NCBI GenBank assembly: GCA_014529385.2
Contig: CM043947.1
Span: 125,495,891-125,555,890 of the forward strand
Reading direction: 5' to 3'
Origin: Adiantum capillus-veneris
Taxonomy: Eukaryota > Streptophyta > Polypodiopsida > Polypodiales > Pteridaceae
Length of the DNA: 60,000 bases
Part shown: positions 12,442-24,506 of the stretch, in pieces
How the letters are laid out: each line of letters opens with the position of its first letter
Numbering within the stretch: the stretch's first letter is position 1
Program-made: the position numbers and the translations under genes
Notes under the pieces: model-generated
Databases searched by the model: none
Told to the model about the DNA's origin: nothing
Seen by the model: the letters and a program-made list of their open reading frames with translations, nothing else

Positions 12442-12633
12442 GAGAACAGGCTTTACCTCTTCAATCTACATTGGAACCTCCACATCTGCTACTGCTTTTG
12501 CACCCTGGTTCACCTCGACATGGAGCTTCTCCTCGTTGACAAACTCGTCCACCCTCGGCACATGCACATCACAAATTGGAAACCTCCAAGTAACATAACC
12601 AACCATAGGCCTTACCTCCACAGGCTCTACAAT

Positions 12634-13232
12634 TCAAACACTTGGAACTACCTTCGATTGGACCAAAGAACACTTTGCTACCTCCGCAACAGGCACATAA
12701 TTTGTTGGCTTCAACACGCCCAAATCCAGCTTTCGCTTTACCTTTCTGATCTTCATCTTGACCAGATAGACCATATTTTTATATGTATCTACATCATCTT
12801 CCACCTTTTCTCTAATCCTCGGATGCAAGCACTCTAGCAACTTTGACAGCTTCAAATATTGTTTGCTTTTTACCCTAGTAGCAACCTCTAACTGCTTCTA
12901 ACAAGCTTCAAATTTCTCAATGAAAATAGAGAAATCCTTACTCACATCTTGGCGTACTTCCTTCAGTCTTTCACCAGCTTCCTCCAACGTGATCACCTCT
13001 CAAAACCACTCCAAAAATTGACTTTGCAACCTCTGCCATCATTCTGGATCACTGTTTTTTAGACCATCGAGAACCAAAGCTTCGCTCATCCTCGCATCAA
13101 CAACGGCACTGTCTGTAGCTTTTTCGCATCCGTCAACATACGCATCGACAGCAGCCATAACTCGATATCTGCTAACCAATCCTCGGGATTTTCAAAACCC
13201 CTAAATATGGGGCCAAAACCTAGCTCCACCAT
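12634..13232 (-). pseudogene. Gag-like relic of element 1
   Basis: The minus strand begins at an ATG (13,232) with about 48 open codons containing FRGFENPEDWLADIELWL and ending near LLMRG-stop. It continues in another frame with DVSKDFSIFIEKFEA and ECLHPRIREKVEDD down to 12,634, with several stops and at least one frameshift. The order (substrate-like N-terminus, tryptophan-containing AK.WF region, helical IR..V segment, then basic KMKIRKVKRK) matches the layout of plant retrotransposon Gag (Retrotrans_gag type), but no zinc knuckle is visible. Non-functional as it stands. Confidence 0.55.
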
Positions 13233-13359
13233 CTCTGCCAACTTCAAATTCCACCATCAAACACTTCGACCATGAACCAACCGCTTTGTCGGCTAAAAAT
13301 CACAGCTTTCAACCTCAAATTGGAGCATCAGATAGCTCCTCAGTGGGGGCACTAGAAGA

Positions 13360-15403
13360 TGGAGAGAGGGAAAGGGGAACACACCCAGCACACAACACAA
13401 TGCCTCCCTATATCCCACGGTATACACAACACCCCAATCCACTAGAATTCAACTTCAAAACTCGACACTACTCGCAAGCAAATCACCGCCTGCACATGAC
13501 CATACGTAAACACGCCTTGCAACACACCAAATAGACCTAATCACTCCGTTCTGCTCAAATCCCAGCCTTCCACATGCACATAGCCTCTCTCTATCTCTCT
13601 TTATAGGACAAACTTCGGGGGACACACGCCGATAGACGCCTCGAAACATGCACACACAAGCCGAGAAGAGAAGGGGGACGGGGGAATGACGCCAAGAGAC
13701 AGCAACGGTGGCCCTCTTGCATATACAACCATGTACAATCAATCCCTTGCCGACACAAACCTCGGCAAAAAAAACAATGGCCAAAAAGCCTAAACTAGCA
13801 AAAGAGCCCTCTTGGCCAAAGCCCCAAAAAATTAACGTGTACGTCCTTTTATAAGGGGAACTAAACCCAAAAAAAGAAAAAAAAGGTAAGCTTTCTAACT
13901 CGTTCAGTCATCTTCTAGCTTCATTTAGAATTGCCTTTGCATTGCTAGCACTTTTCATACTCCATTTTCAGAAACCATTGCATGGGCACCTTGTCTCTTT
14001 GTCCACCCTGCTCGACCGCCCGGCTTGGCCCTTGCATTATCCGGCCTCTTTCTCTTTCTCAATCTCCTTTGCTCCACGGGACATGCCCCTATGCACCTCA
14101 TCTTGGCTGCGGCCTTGGGCCCTCGGGACACCTCCCTCCCTCTCACATTGGGGAGGCACTAGCGATATTGCTACTGCCCTCACCCTCCTTGGTCTTCAAA
14201 ATAAGGGCTACAAGAACGGAGCCTTACGGGCGCGCCTGCCACGTCACTTCACTCCACCACCGATTACTGCCTCGTGGGCGTGTGCCACTGGCGCCGCCCC
14301 TAGCCACCAAAAACAGCATTGGACAGCCCCCCGCTCTGCCACTGCAGCGCCCAGTCAAATCTGTCATCGTTGCATGCCAGGGAGCTCCTCTCTCTCTTGC
14401 ACATCTGCACTGCAGCGCCCATTGCAGCTCTTATACCCCTCGGCATGGCCTCCTGTGAGTACATATGGGAGCTTTCTCAGCCACGTGGTGCCCTCCTGTG
14501 AGGTCACACCCGAAGTCCTTCAAAAATTCAAAATTTCTTTTATAAAACCCCCAAAAGATTTAAAAAAAATCCATTTTTGCTTCCCCAATTTGCACTGCCT
14601 GCCAACTGCCACCTGTCGATCCATTTGCCGAGCCACAAAACCCGACCACAAGTTCATATGATTGGCCCCGAAATCCTCCAGCCTCACCACACTTCAAGAC
14701 TCTCCGAGACCCCGAACCAAGGCCACAAAAACGTGAAGATCCATCTGTAGCCAATTCCGAGCAAATGCACCCAATTTTTTGACTGCTGTAACTTTCTACA
14801 CCGGGCTCTGTTTGACAAGCAGTCAACTCCTACTAACTCTATACACTACATAGCACCTTCTCAAACTCTATCACGCTCCAAGAAATTCCATATGGCACGA
14901 TTTCCCATCTAGTCAGGTGAGCACCAACCTAGCCCCCGTCAAAACTTCAACTGGTCATATCTAGCAATCCGTAGCTCTGATATGCAATCTAAAAAGACGA
15001 GTATGCTCCATAAATCGAGAACTAAATGCCTATACACTGACATCAACTTGGGACACCTGTCCCCAGCTGCCCTATCCGACAAGAATCTGCAACACACTGA
15101 ACATTCAAACTTCAATATCTTGGGCTTCGTAGATCTGTTTGATGAGCCATCGGGACTTGCTTGTTTGGCACTTCAAGCTGTTCATTTCCAGACCCAGAGA
15201 TTTCACCTCGCATCTCCTTCATCTGCTCCCCAAATTAGCCCCTCTTAGATTCTTTCTTGGCCTGTAAACCGCATCAGCCATACATCTCCGCTACTACCTG
15301 TCAGCCCATGACCTTTATAGCTACTCTAGCCCTTTGCCATGCTTGTGCTAGCCTGCACATACTTGCCCATGCCATCTTCTATGGTCGACACACTTTGATT
15401 GCA
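13360..15403 (-). repeat. 5' LTR of element 1
   Basis: Right copy of the 2-kb direct repeat, same ends as the left copy. Its TATA box is at 13,847-13,853. Just inside it on the minus strand lies TAGTGCCCCCACTGAGG (about 13,353-13,337), a weak candidate primer-binding site resembling a tRNA-Lys type (TGGCGCCC) with two transitions. Confidence 0.8.
13841..13857 (-). promoter_or_regulatory. TATA box, right LTR of element 1
   Basis: Minus strand reads CCTTATAAAAGGACGT, equivalent to the box in the left LTR. Confidence 0.6.
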
Positions 15404-15507
15404 CTAGCGTGATAAAGTAAAAAAAGATGTTACTCTAACCAAAACTGGAGGAAGTAATGGAAATTTAAGTAAATACTTTGAGTTTTTGTGTAGTCTAGGT
15501 TGCCTTA

Positions 15508-15525
15508 TCCCCAAAAATGGCGCCA
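15508..15525 (-). promoter_or_regulatory. Primer-binding site, tRNA-Asp type (minus-strand gypsy)
   Basis: Minus strand reads TGGCGCCATTTTTGGGGA, close to the tRNA-Asp primer site TGGCGCCGTTGCCGGGGA used by many plant gypsy elements. It sits three bases from an LTR end (..CGAACA at 15,529). The interior of that element should extend leftward, but element 1 begins about 100 bases away. Confidence 0.6.
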
Positions 15526-15528
15526 AAA

Positions 15529-16400
15529 TGTTCGCCGATTGCCAAGCCTCACCATATCAATGCTAGAAAAGCGAGAACCATATACATAAAAATTGTCAAT
15601 CCGTGGGACGTAGCTGACTCGACTATTGCATGGATGCTACAAGAAATAGCTAATCTCTCAGAAAACCCAAGTTTAAACCGTTCCTCCCTATCTCAGTTTC
15701 AAGTGTGTGTCAGGCATCAAAAACTACTTTCATTACCGCAAGCTTGTTTCGATGATTTGGTATAGCTACGAGTCTCCGAATGCAACAAAACTTTGTGCCT
15801 AGCATGAGAAGAGTATTCTTAACGCTCCCGTGTACTCAAATGTCATTTCTAGCACTCACAAAAAATCATGCCTAAAATAAACAACCTATTTTAGGTTGGT
15901 CAATTTCACACTCTGAAGCACTCTATAGCTTCCTCTACATGTGCTCTAACTATTCCTAAGGTACAAAACAAGTTTTGGTGCGTATATGGTGCATATGGAG
16001 CAAAATCAGCTTGTAGATAGCACGACTAAGACCACACTTTTATAACGAGAAACTTACATTAAATGGAAGAGCTTTCACCTGCGAACGCATTGGTATGCTC
16101 GGAATAGCAATGCAACACCGTACAAGAGAGACACAAAGATTCAAAGAAACAGTAGACTCACGTTGAGCTTCAGCAAATGCTTACTTTCATTATCCAAAAC
16201 TTAGGTTTTTAATTACAAAGGTTGGCTTTTACACCTTAGCCAAGGTTCAAAGAATGGATTTATAGATAATTGGGCTCAATACAAAGCTCAGAAACTGCAT
16301 ATGATTACAAACTTAGAGGCCCTTCATCCCTTTAGACTCATTGGCAATCAATAATATTACAACGGCTTTGGACTTTGCGGGATTTTTCAATGATACTATG
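15529..16400 (-). repeat. 5' LTR of a minus-strand Ty3/gypsy element (outer end uncertain)
   Basis: The LTR end at 15,529 (tgttcgccg on plus) is fixed by the adjacent primer site. A TATA box on the minus strand (TATAAAT at 16,258-16,264) supports a promoter. The outer TG end was not found, so the right coordinate is a guess. Open frames here are short and probably meaningless. Confidence 0.45.
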
Positions 16401-17152
16401 GGATTTAATACATTCGATTGGAATTAAAATATGAGTGGTACCCCTTTTGATGCTCTTTCTTAAGCTCTTGTTAGTTGATAATAGATAGATTGCCAAGTTT
16501 TTAATTTCATGGTTTTCTTGATTTTGAAGTCACATGATAACAAAGAATTTTTTTATATATTATTAAATCCAATAACACATTTACTTTTCTCAATGTTCTT
16601 AATAACGATGTATGCAAATTTGGTTGGCATTAATTGTATTCTTACCAAGCTTGCATTGACCTAATATTTTTGAGTTATAGTTGAGGCCATAAAGAACTTT
16701 GACTTTGCAAAGTGCGAGAGTATTACATAAATAGTGAGCCTAACCTCATGAAGAGGCTGATGCAACATATGTTAGAAGTGAATAGAGTGTAGGAGGGCCT
16801 CTTTATTTGGCAACTTAAGGAAATGTTTAAGGATTAAGATAACTTTGACCAAGCCTAGAGTGGTGAGGGTAAAGGTTTAGGTTGGGCCTCGAGGATTTTT
16901 TTTTCTTTATCTTAGCTTTTAAAATAGGCAGATTCTACCAAAGAGTAAGGTGGGTAACTCAGTTCTTATATATGTGTTTTGAATTTCAAATTGTCATTTT
17001 CCCACACCTTTCTCCCTCTCTTACGTTTCTCCCTCTCTTACGTTGAAACTACTCTCTCTCACCTAGAAGTTATTAAGGGAAGCAATTTTCAACCCTTTAT
17101 CACAAAAGCATATTTTTTACATTCTCTCTATACACACTTTGTCTAAAAAGTG

Positions 17153-17192
<40 letters not shown>

Positions 17193-17503
17193 ATATCCAC
17201 CTCAAACATAGAGCAATGGGAGTCTAATTCTAGCTATGTACAACAAAATATTTTCCCCTATTCCTCTCTCTAGCACAAAAATGAGAAACCATTGAAATTA
17301 GATGTCCATTCAGCGTTCCCGCCCTTTCTTTCCTCCACAATATCATCAAAACATCCTATCTCTGATTGAGCTCCCTACGGTTCTTCCCTTTGTAGCGAAC
17401 AACCTCTACTTGGCATGCTCATAAGTGTTGCATTCTTAATCACCATTACACATTAATCTCTCATAAGCTTGAAGATCCCTCTGCATGCTCAAGCTCACTC
17501 TAA
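16401..17503. other. AT-rich DNA with a CT microsatellite
   Basis: No gene seen. It contains (ct)n at 17,155-17,189 and a short duplication of tctccctctcttacgt just upstream (about 17,010-17,045). It may be the leader of a decayed element, because the unassigned frame at 17,504 follows. Confidence 0.35.
17155..17189. repeat. (CT)n microsatellite
   Basis: Uninterrupted ct dinucleotides, about 17 units. Confidence 0.95.
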
Positions 17504-17930
17504 ATGTCATCCAATATGCTTCGATTTCAAGACATTATCAATAGGCCAAAATGGTATCGACTTAATGTTGATTTAGAGCAAGAACATACAATTGTGCAAG
17601 TTGGCATATCCAATCCAATGTTGTTGACCAACCACGCACCATTGGGTGATGGTCGTATTTACCCAAATGATACTCTAACCAATGTAGCACCACCATTTCA
17701 AAATGTCACTGAGCATTTGCATTTTGTAGGTGATGGACATGGAGGGCTACTTGGCTATTATCAAAGATTGTATTCAATGTTCTAGGAGGAAATGGGAGCA
17801 AGAAAGAAAACCTACTATGTACTCTTATATATGTGAGAAGTATGTTAAGGGAATTCAACAAGTCCACAAGGATGCCAATGAGAAGTCAAAGCATCTCAAT
17901 GAAAAAATTTTGAAGCTCACAAAGAAATAA
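17504..17930 (+). pseudogene. Unrecognised coding-like frames
   Basis: Two overlapping plus-strand frames: 93 codons from 17,504, and 66 codons from 17,730 with a lysine-rich helical end (KDANEKSKHLNEKILKLTKK). The overlap and frame change suggest one broken ORF. The first part has no motif I know. Possibly a TE gene. Confidence 0.25.
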
Positions 17931-20400
17931 AGAAGCAAAAGCAAGAGCAAGAGCAAGGGAGGTGTTTGGAAAATTATGTGCAACTCTATCACACTTCACG
18001 TAATTAAGGGACAATCAATGTCAGTGCTATCTATAGGTGGCAGAGCTTGAAAGAAACACATCTGATAAACTAGGTATAGACAGTGGTTGCGTACACATAA
18101 ATTTTTATTTCATGGATGCTTTTGACATGCACCCTTTAGTTTCCTACATGCTACTAACAATTTTTCAACCTAGATGCATTTGGCACAATTGATGACAATT
18201 GATTTTGATCCTCAAACCATAGGGTGTATACTAATTGTACTACATTGTCAAGAAAAAGGAAATTGTGGATGACCCTTCCAATGCTAGCTCGGCAAAGTTT
18301 TGTGCCACATTATTTTCTCTAAATTGAAGAATATTTCTCACCCCATTCATGCATGTTTAGGGATTCTAGAAAATCAATTAATGATCCACATTGCACATTT
18401 GGAATATAGAGCCTACATACATAAAGGAAGAGAGAATAAGAGAATTTGAAGGCATTCTATCAAGTGTGGGTCTCCATGGCAGTGTGATTGAGCTAACAAA
18501 GGACAAGAAGAAATCAAAGCACACATGATAGACCCATAAAATTTGTATGGGTGGTAGTAAAGCGAGGCATCTATTTTTGAACTATTTTGGCTTCCAAAGT
18601 TCTAATGAGTTTTAGTTATGGAAATAGCTTTGTGAAATAACCATTTACAAAGGTAACAAATCATCCCTTGGACTTAAGCATACTAGTCTATAGCAGTCTC
18701 TTGAAAAGTTATTTAAGCAGCTTAAAAAAGAAAAACTAACCTATCATGAGCTCTCCACCTTAAAGTTTGTATGGGTGGTAGTAGAGCCAAGCATCTACTT
18801 TTGAACTATTCTGACTCCCCTAAAGCTCTCCACCTTAAAGCTTGCCATCAACACTTTCACAACCCAGATGATTGATACATGGGGTGAAACACACATAGTG
18901 CATTATGTGGTGGGAATAACTCCTCTTCTCTATAGTCTTATTGTTTGTGTGTTAGACCTAAAGTCATTTCTATTTGTTTGTAGCACATACTTTTTACACA
19001 TGATGCATTTTTTTCTTGACATGTATGGTTATTTGGGCATTTGGCGTAGTAAAGGAATGGAAAGCTCACATTATTAAGCAGAAGTGGTCTCTTACAAAAT
19101 ACACGTTGTTACACGCATTTAAGACACCCTATTTTTTGTAAATTTGTACATATGGACATGAAACCATGTATAAAAAAGGTATGTGGTCTTTCTTTTTGTG
19201 AAATTTTTAGCTTGTTGAAAGTAAACACATGTACATGCAATGCAAGTCGCTTGACTAGCACCATCTGTCTGGTTACTGTAAGTGCCCGTTGGTGAGTTTT
19301 TCAAAGTATGACTTGTATATGACTTTAACCCATGTAATAATAAAAATTGCTCAACCAAATATCAAAAGTTTTTAGGTCTTCGGTCGTTGAGGCTTCCTCA
19401 TGATTTTTGATGCAATTTTTCTCCCTCGACTAGATTTTCCTACATGTAGCCATGTCATGGTAGCTTGCTTTTCGTGTCAATTTTGCACATAGTGGTGCAT
19501 AAATTCAAAATTTAGTATCTTCAAAACTTTTGTTTCAAAAATTGTAGAGAATTCTTGAGGGTTGAAAGCAGCCCTTTTGGGGTTGTGGTTTGGAAGATAC
19601 ATTATGTTTCCTGCAGGGTACCAGATATGGTAGCCCATATGTAGTTTGGTGAAGGGTAAGTGGTGAAGGCTTGCATGTTTTGTGGCATACACACATTGTG
19701 AAATTGTGGTTTTAAATAATAAATTGATGAAGGTAGAATATTTTTTTCTCAATTGCATTGGTTGGCGTGTGTTGTAATTCCATGCCAGGGCAGTAGCTTC
19801 CTGATTTCCATGGTGGTTTATTGGGTGGGCATGTGCTTGTAAATTCCCAAGGGATCACTTAACTTACCTTTGAGTTGTGGATTTATTTGAGCTATTTTGA
19901 TACAATTTGTGGTGCTGAATTTGTGTCTTGAGTCTACTGGGAGACATTGATATATAGAAATTCCCCTTGTTGTTGTTTTCCTAACAATGTCACGAAGATG
20001 GGGGGGAAAAAGAGCAATGCCTTTCATGAGATGTTCAACTGGTTCTACAGAGTTTTAATGAGAAGAGACGAGAAGAAGTCTTGAGTAAAATCTAGCCTTA
20101 GATATGGGATTCTCAAAGTGATTAATGTAAAGCAACCACAACCGTATCATACTTAAAGTGCAAGAGATTGGCTTCAAGAGTGGTTGGAAACCAAGCCACA
20201 AAATGGAAGGTGCTAAACCATATCTATTGTAAACTTGCATACCAAAGCCAAGTGTGGTTTCATTTTATTAAAATTTTGTGCGTGAAGTTTCATCTTTTTT
20301 TAAAAAAATTCAAAGAATTTCCAATGCTATATAAGTCAAATCTCATAATTTTAAGTGTACTCATCATTTGTGAGATGTAAGCCACCATCTCAAACGTGCA
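17931..20400. other. Unassigned AT-rich DNA with a small direct repeat
   Basis: No recognisable gene. A ~47-base motif (gtatgggtggtagta..ttttgaactatt) occurs at 18,547-18,593 and 18,767-18,812, and agctctccaccttaaag occurs twice nearby (18,750 and 18,826). Minus-strand short frames at 19.1-20.2 kb have no motif. Confidence 0.35.
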
Positions 20401-21420
20401 TGAGCACACTCCGTTGTTTCATGCCATGGCTGATAGTGAGCACTAAACCATTATAGCCACTAAAGGCACCGCCATCCATTATGACAATCTCCACCTCATG
20501 TGGAATCCACCACAGAAAGCCCACAACCTCCAGCTTGGGAATCCTCCACCCAAAATGTACAACCTCCACCTCATGTGGAATCTACCATAGAAAACTTGTA
20601 GCCTCCACCTCATGTAGAACATACCCTTAAGATGTTGCAATTTCCACCACTTGTAGAACCTACACCTAAAAACTTGCAAACTCGCAAACACCCCCTTCCC
20701 CCCCTTCCCCTTCCCCTTCCCCTTGGTGCCTCCTTTATGTATTTCAAACAAAAGAGCAACAACACTTGATTCAATTCCAGAGGGACATGAAGGACAAGGA
20801 AATAAGGGCCAAGGAGTAAAGGGAAAAATAACAAGAGGATCATGGGGACCTCTTCTAATTATAGGTCCCATACCACAAGCAACCCAAGTGGCGATGTGGG
20901 CAATGAAGAAAACGACACCAACACAGTTTCTCCCATGCAAGAAGCAAAGGATGGGGAAATTCATTCTTATTGACCACCTTCAATTAGAGAAAATGGAGGC
21001 AAAGAGATTAAAGAAAGTAGAATAAAAAAGAAAAGAAGGAGAAAGACAATAGGTAGAGAAGCAAAGGAACTGAGAGGATGAGGAGAGGAGAAGGCAGGAG
21101 GGGGAGAAGAGACAACATTAGGATGGAGGTAGGGCCAAGGCCAAGAAATCTTGCTAGGTAGTTTGAGGCTAGTTGAGGCACAGTGTAAGGTGATTGAGGA
21201 ACGTGCTCGAGTTGCTCATCAAGCTACAAGTGGGAGCTTTTCTCCCAACAGGATCCCACAATGTGCAAAGAAGAAAACAAATGCAACTACCACTCCCAAA
21301 GAGTAGCAAGCACAAGAAGAGAGGAGAAACAAATATAAGAATGATGCACCTCAATGGGCACGACAACCACCTCCACCTCCACCACCAACAAATCAAAAGA
21401 AAAGAATATGGAGGCTAGAA
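20400..21420 (+). pseudogene. Proline-rich, gag-like relic (uncertain)
   Basis: A degenerate minisatellite (cctccacctcatgtggaat and variants, about 20,487-20,650) encodes Pro/Val/Glu-rich repeats. It is followed by plus-strand Lys/Arg/Glu-rich stretches and a proline run near 21,365-21,390. Interrupted frames of this kind occur in decayed Gag proteins, but no zinc knuckle is visible. A low-confidence guess. Confidence 0.25.
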
Positions 21421-21862
21421 ACTGTGGCGGAAGATGCACAAATACCAAAAGAGTGCATATTCAATTATTTTAAAAGCTCCTTGTTTGCAAATAGTCTATG
21501 AAATTATCTTAGCATGTACCAATGGCCCTGAAGAATGTAAATGAGGATACTTTGGTCGAGCTATCCACATATGGATCTTGTTGTATGTCCACACCTAGAG
21601 GGTCATGTTAAAAGCCATTGATATAGGACTATCTATGAGTTTGTGAAATGATAGTTTTGTCCATAAGCTCTAGTAACCGAACTCTTTTGAGAGATGTAAT
21701 TTCTTCAAATATAATCAATCTGTCTTACGGTCTATTTGTATAGTTGTAGTCTCTAGTTAGGACAAACAATACAATAGGTTATAGGCACACTACACTAGCA
21801 TGTGATCCTATTGTGTTGCTTAAATAATGAACTTAGGTCATTAGATGCTTGATGATGACATG

Positions 21863-22485
21863 AATTGTTGTATGTGATAGTTTCATCTCTATGGACCATT
21901 GCATTTTACGTCCAGGAACTAAAGTTCTAAAAAAAATAGATACATTATCTTAGAATATACCCAAGGTTTCATGTTGTTGCAAAATCTTTCAAATGTGTAA
22001 AATCGATATCCCTTTGGAAGAGAGTTGTAGCCGACCAAAAACCATTCTCCTAGACTTGGGGTCAAACTTTCCCCTATGTTCCTTCAGTACATGGACATAT
22101 GTATCACTCCCAAAGATCCAAAAATGGGAAACGTTGGGCTTCTTACCAAAATAAGTTTTGAACGAGGTCTTTCTTGGAACTAAAGAGGTTGGAGATCGGT
22201 TTATGGTAAGAACTTCCATTGCAGCTGCCTCTACCCATAAAGACTTTGGCAATTCTCGATGCTCAAGCATGGTCCATGCCATCTCTGCACTATCTTCCGC
22301 TTCACAACTCCATTCTCTGAAGGGGATCCATTATTTGCAAGCTTATATTCAATTGTACGTAATAGTTGCATCTCCATGGATGATTGCATTTTATGTCCAA
22401 GAGGTAAATGTCTCAAAACCAAGATACATTATCTTAGAATATACTCGCGGTTTCATGTTGTTGCAAAAGATTTCATATGTAGGGT
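21863..22485. repeat. Direct repeat (~135 bp) flanking a copia integrase fragment
   Basis: The stretch ttgtatgtgatagtttcatc..ttgcaaaatctttcaaatg (21,863-21,998) recurs as ttgtacgtaatagttgcatc..ttgcaaaagatttcatatg (22,350-22,485), about 80-85% alike, same orientation. Together they bracket the integrase fragment. A partial duplication inside a copia pol gene would explain it. Confidence 0.65.
21989..22430 (-). pseudogene. Ty1/copia integrase fragment
   Basis: The minus strand reads a degraded copia integrase. First comes SPSENGVVKRKI, matching the family's PQQNGVAERKN motif. After a frameshift follow LPKSLWVEA, INRSPTS, GKKPNVSHFWIFG and KFDPKSRR, matching the usual LPKSFWAEA, LNRSPT, GRKPxVSHLRVFG and KLDPKSxK. 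The order is normal for the C-terminal half of the copia integrase core. The catalytic Asp residues upstream are not recognisable, and RT does not follow. Non-functional. Confidence 0.85.
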
Positions 22486-22688
22486 CTCAATAAGAGTTAG
22501 TATGTAGAGAATAATAGGCACAATACCTTGGCCTAAGATATCAACCTCTTGTATGGTACAATGGCTATTTGACAATAGTGTAGATTACATCGCAAATTGT
22601 TTTACATGCTTATGATGCAAAGGAATTTTCAAAAGTGGTTTTCTCTTTCCAATTTTTAATATAACTAGTCTGGCCGACAGCCTTCAAC

Positions 22689-22730
<42 letters not shown>

Positions 22731-23201
22731 TGTGTGTGTGGCCGGGGGCTGCAAAGAACATAGGCTGGATCAAGGAGCTCTCGTCATGTGTGTAGGTGGG
22801 AATCCTTCCCCTTTTTATAATAGCATAGATAAACAAAACTCAAACAATATTCCTTGTAATGCAACATACAACAATTGTTACTTACGTCCAATCATAAGCA
22901 AAGGAAATATGAATGAACAAAAGATAAAGAAAACCTATCTCCTTCAATTTTCCCATTTGAATGTGGCCAACAACAAGTCTATGTCAAGCTATGTCAAGCT
23001 ATGTCTTTACCTTCATTGGTTGCAATTTTATCGTGATTATGTTTGCAAGATTGTACATCACAGACTACCACACAAGAAACATATGTGGTTGTATTAGAGA
23101 CCTAGGCTTACTTTATGTGGCTATATTAGAGATGTAGGCTTACTTTTCTAGTGGGAGATCTTTACATTACTAAATGTTCCAAATTTTTCATTGTAATAGT
23201 A
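22486..23201. other. Intergenic DNA with short tandem repeats
   Basis: Contains (ct)n then (gt)n at 22,692-22,740, a triple gctatgtcaa motif near 22,980-23,005, and a ~36-bp near-duplicate (tagaga..taggcttacttt) at 23,083-23,146. A 121-codon plus frame at 22,732-23,097 starts inside the microsatellite and has no motif. Confidence 0.35.
22692..22740. repeat. (CT)n/(GT)n microsatellite
   Basis: About 18 ct units followed by about 6 gt units. Confidence 0.95.
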
Positions 23202-23384
23202 AAAAATGCTATCCAGCTAGCGTGGAATTCAAGATCAGATGTGAAAATGAAGCACATTGATATTAAGTATCACTTCATTTGCAAAGTGCTTAAGGACAAG
23301 CATATCATGCTTGTCAAGATTCACACATGAAACTCTAAAAATCTCCTTATAAAAGGTCTACTCTCCCACAAAGATTTCCATGGG
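23202..23384 (+). pseudogene. Ty1/copia RNase H C-terminal fragment
   Basis: The plus strand encodes KNAIQLAWNSRSDVKMKHIDIKYHF and then LVKIHT-stop-NSKNLLIKGL (described here in two pieces). This matches the end of copia polyproteins: (A)KNP.., KHIDIRYHF, then a VPT..N.AD.LTKGL tail. One in-frame TGA at 23,328-23,330. The strand is opposite to the integrase fragment 1 kb away, so the two probably come from different insertions. Confidence 0.8.
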
Positions 23385-24056
23385 CGAGTACTTATGGGCA
23401 GTGGGTAGAGATATGATCTCTACACACCTTGTATATATGTCCATACCTTGCTTACATGCATAGTTTTCTATAAGTGGGAGGTCATTGATTCAAAGGGTCA
23501 AGTGCTTGGCCGAACAAGTTGGTTGATTATTACTAGCCTAACTAGATATTCTTTTGATTTATTCTTAACACAAGTGAATAGGGAGCTACAAGTTTACTGC
23601 AAGGAGCTACAACCTTATTGTCTATGTGCTCTCCTCGCTTCCTCTTTCTCTTGCATTCAAGCTATTATGCACACTTTTCCAATATGCAAATATTAGTCAT
23701 CATGTATATTCTATGCCTTTATGATTTTCAGAGTATGCATGTGGATCTTTTTAAGATCATTGTTTGGTAGTAAGTTGATGCTACTACTTAAAGTAAATTT
23801 GTTGCACATTTACCTACAAACCTCATTGCTTTTTCAAATCATTTTCTCACAAATGACAAAAGATGAGTATCCTAGGCTAGATGTTCCCTCTACACTCTAA
23901 CTCATGCTCAGCTCCTATTCTCATTTACATATGGGCATTTAGGCTCCCATAAGGCTAGACACAATTTAGGCTCCCATAAGGTCACACACAATATCCACCA
24001 ATATTTTCATTGATATACATGCATTAAATTTTTTTGAATTTTCTAAATTGATCTTT
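23385..24056. other. Unassigned DNA, possibly old copia LTR
   Basis: It lies directly downstream of a copia pol end, where a 3' LTR would be expected. No TG..CA boundary or second copy was seen. A 25-base motif around ttaggctcccataagg occurs twice near 23,938-23,982. Confidence 0.35.
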
Positions 24057-24328
24057 TGTATGCTAGAGTTTTAAGACACAATCAACACCTATTGCTTTGT
24101 CTCCATCCATCACCATTTTGAAATGATAGGCTAGGTGTTAACCCTCACGAACACCCTATCACCTTCGATGGATGCATATTATTTATTTGATTGAGTCATG
24201 GACCGGGCTTGTTGATCCAATAGGTGTGTAGGTGATCGTCAGTGAGAGGCACACCACTTATTTTATTTTTATAGTAATTTGGTAATGATTGGTCACTGTG
24301 GGCGTCCATGTGTGAATGGGACAAACTC

Positions 24329-24338
24329 TTATAAAAGG
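24329..24338 (+). promoter_or_regulatory. TATA box of the 24-kb LTR
   Basis: TTATAAAAGG, about 120 bases upstream of the GA tract. Confidence 0.6.
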
Positions 24339-24451
24339 TCCATTTGACCTAAAAATCCTCATTCTCTGAGGTGTGAGCTAAGAAGTGCTCTTGCTCCGTC
24401 TTTGCCTCCTCCTCCTTTGTGTGCTCACAGGTGTGTGTGTGTGTGTGGATG

Positions 24452-24454
<3 letters not shown>

Positions 24455-24503
<49 letters not shown>
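24455..24503. repeat. (GA)n tract in LTR leader
   Basis: About 24 ga units inside the presumed R/U5 region. Confidence 0.95.

Positions 24504-24506
<3 letters not shown>

Larger units (their letters stand above)
9028..15403 (-). mobile_element. Non-autonomous LTR retrotransposon with ~2-kb LTRs (element 1)
   Basis: Direct repeats of 2,088 bp (9,028-11,115) and 2,044 bp (13,360-15,403) flank a 2.24-kb interior. Both repeats begin TGGAGA and end TGCA, giving the TG..CA ends of LTRs. Orientation is minus: the TATA boxes, the gag-like frame and the acidic ORF all read on that strand, and a purine tract (AGGGAGTGGGCAATGATGG) precedes the 3' LTR at 11,116-11,134. The interior has no protease, RT or integrase, so mobility would depend on another element. 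This architecture fits LARD or TR-GAG elements. No clear 5-bp target duplication was found. The LTRs differ by many substitutions and indels, so it is old. Confidence 0.8.

Noticed and set aside
9701-14661. Long plus-strand ORFs (227 and 239 codons) antisense in both LTRs of element 1
   Set aside because: They look conserved at both ends, but the middle parts are in different reading frames between the two copies, and several frames are open at once. Low stop density of a C-rich strand explains them better than a gene.
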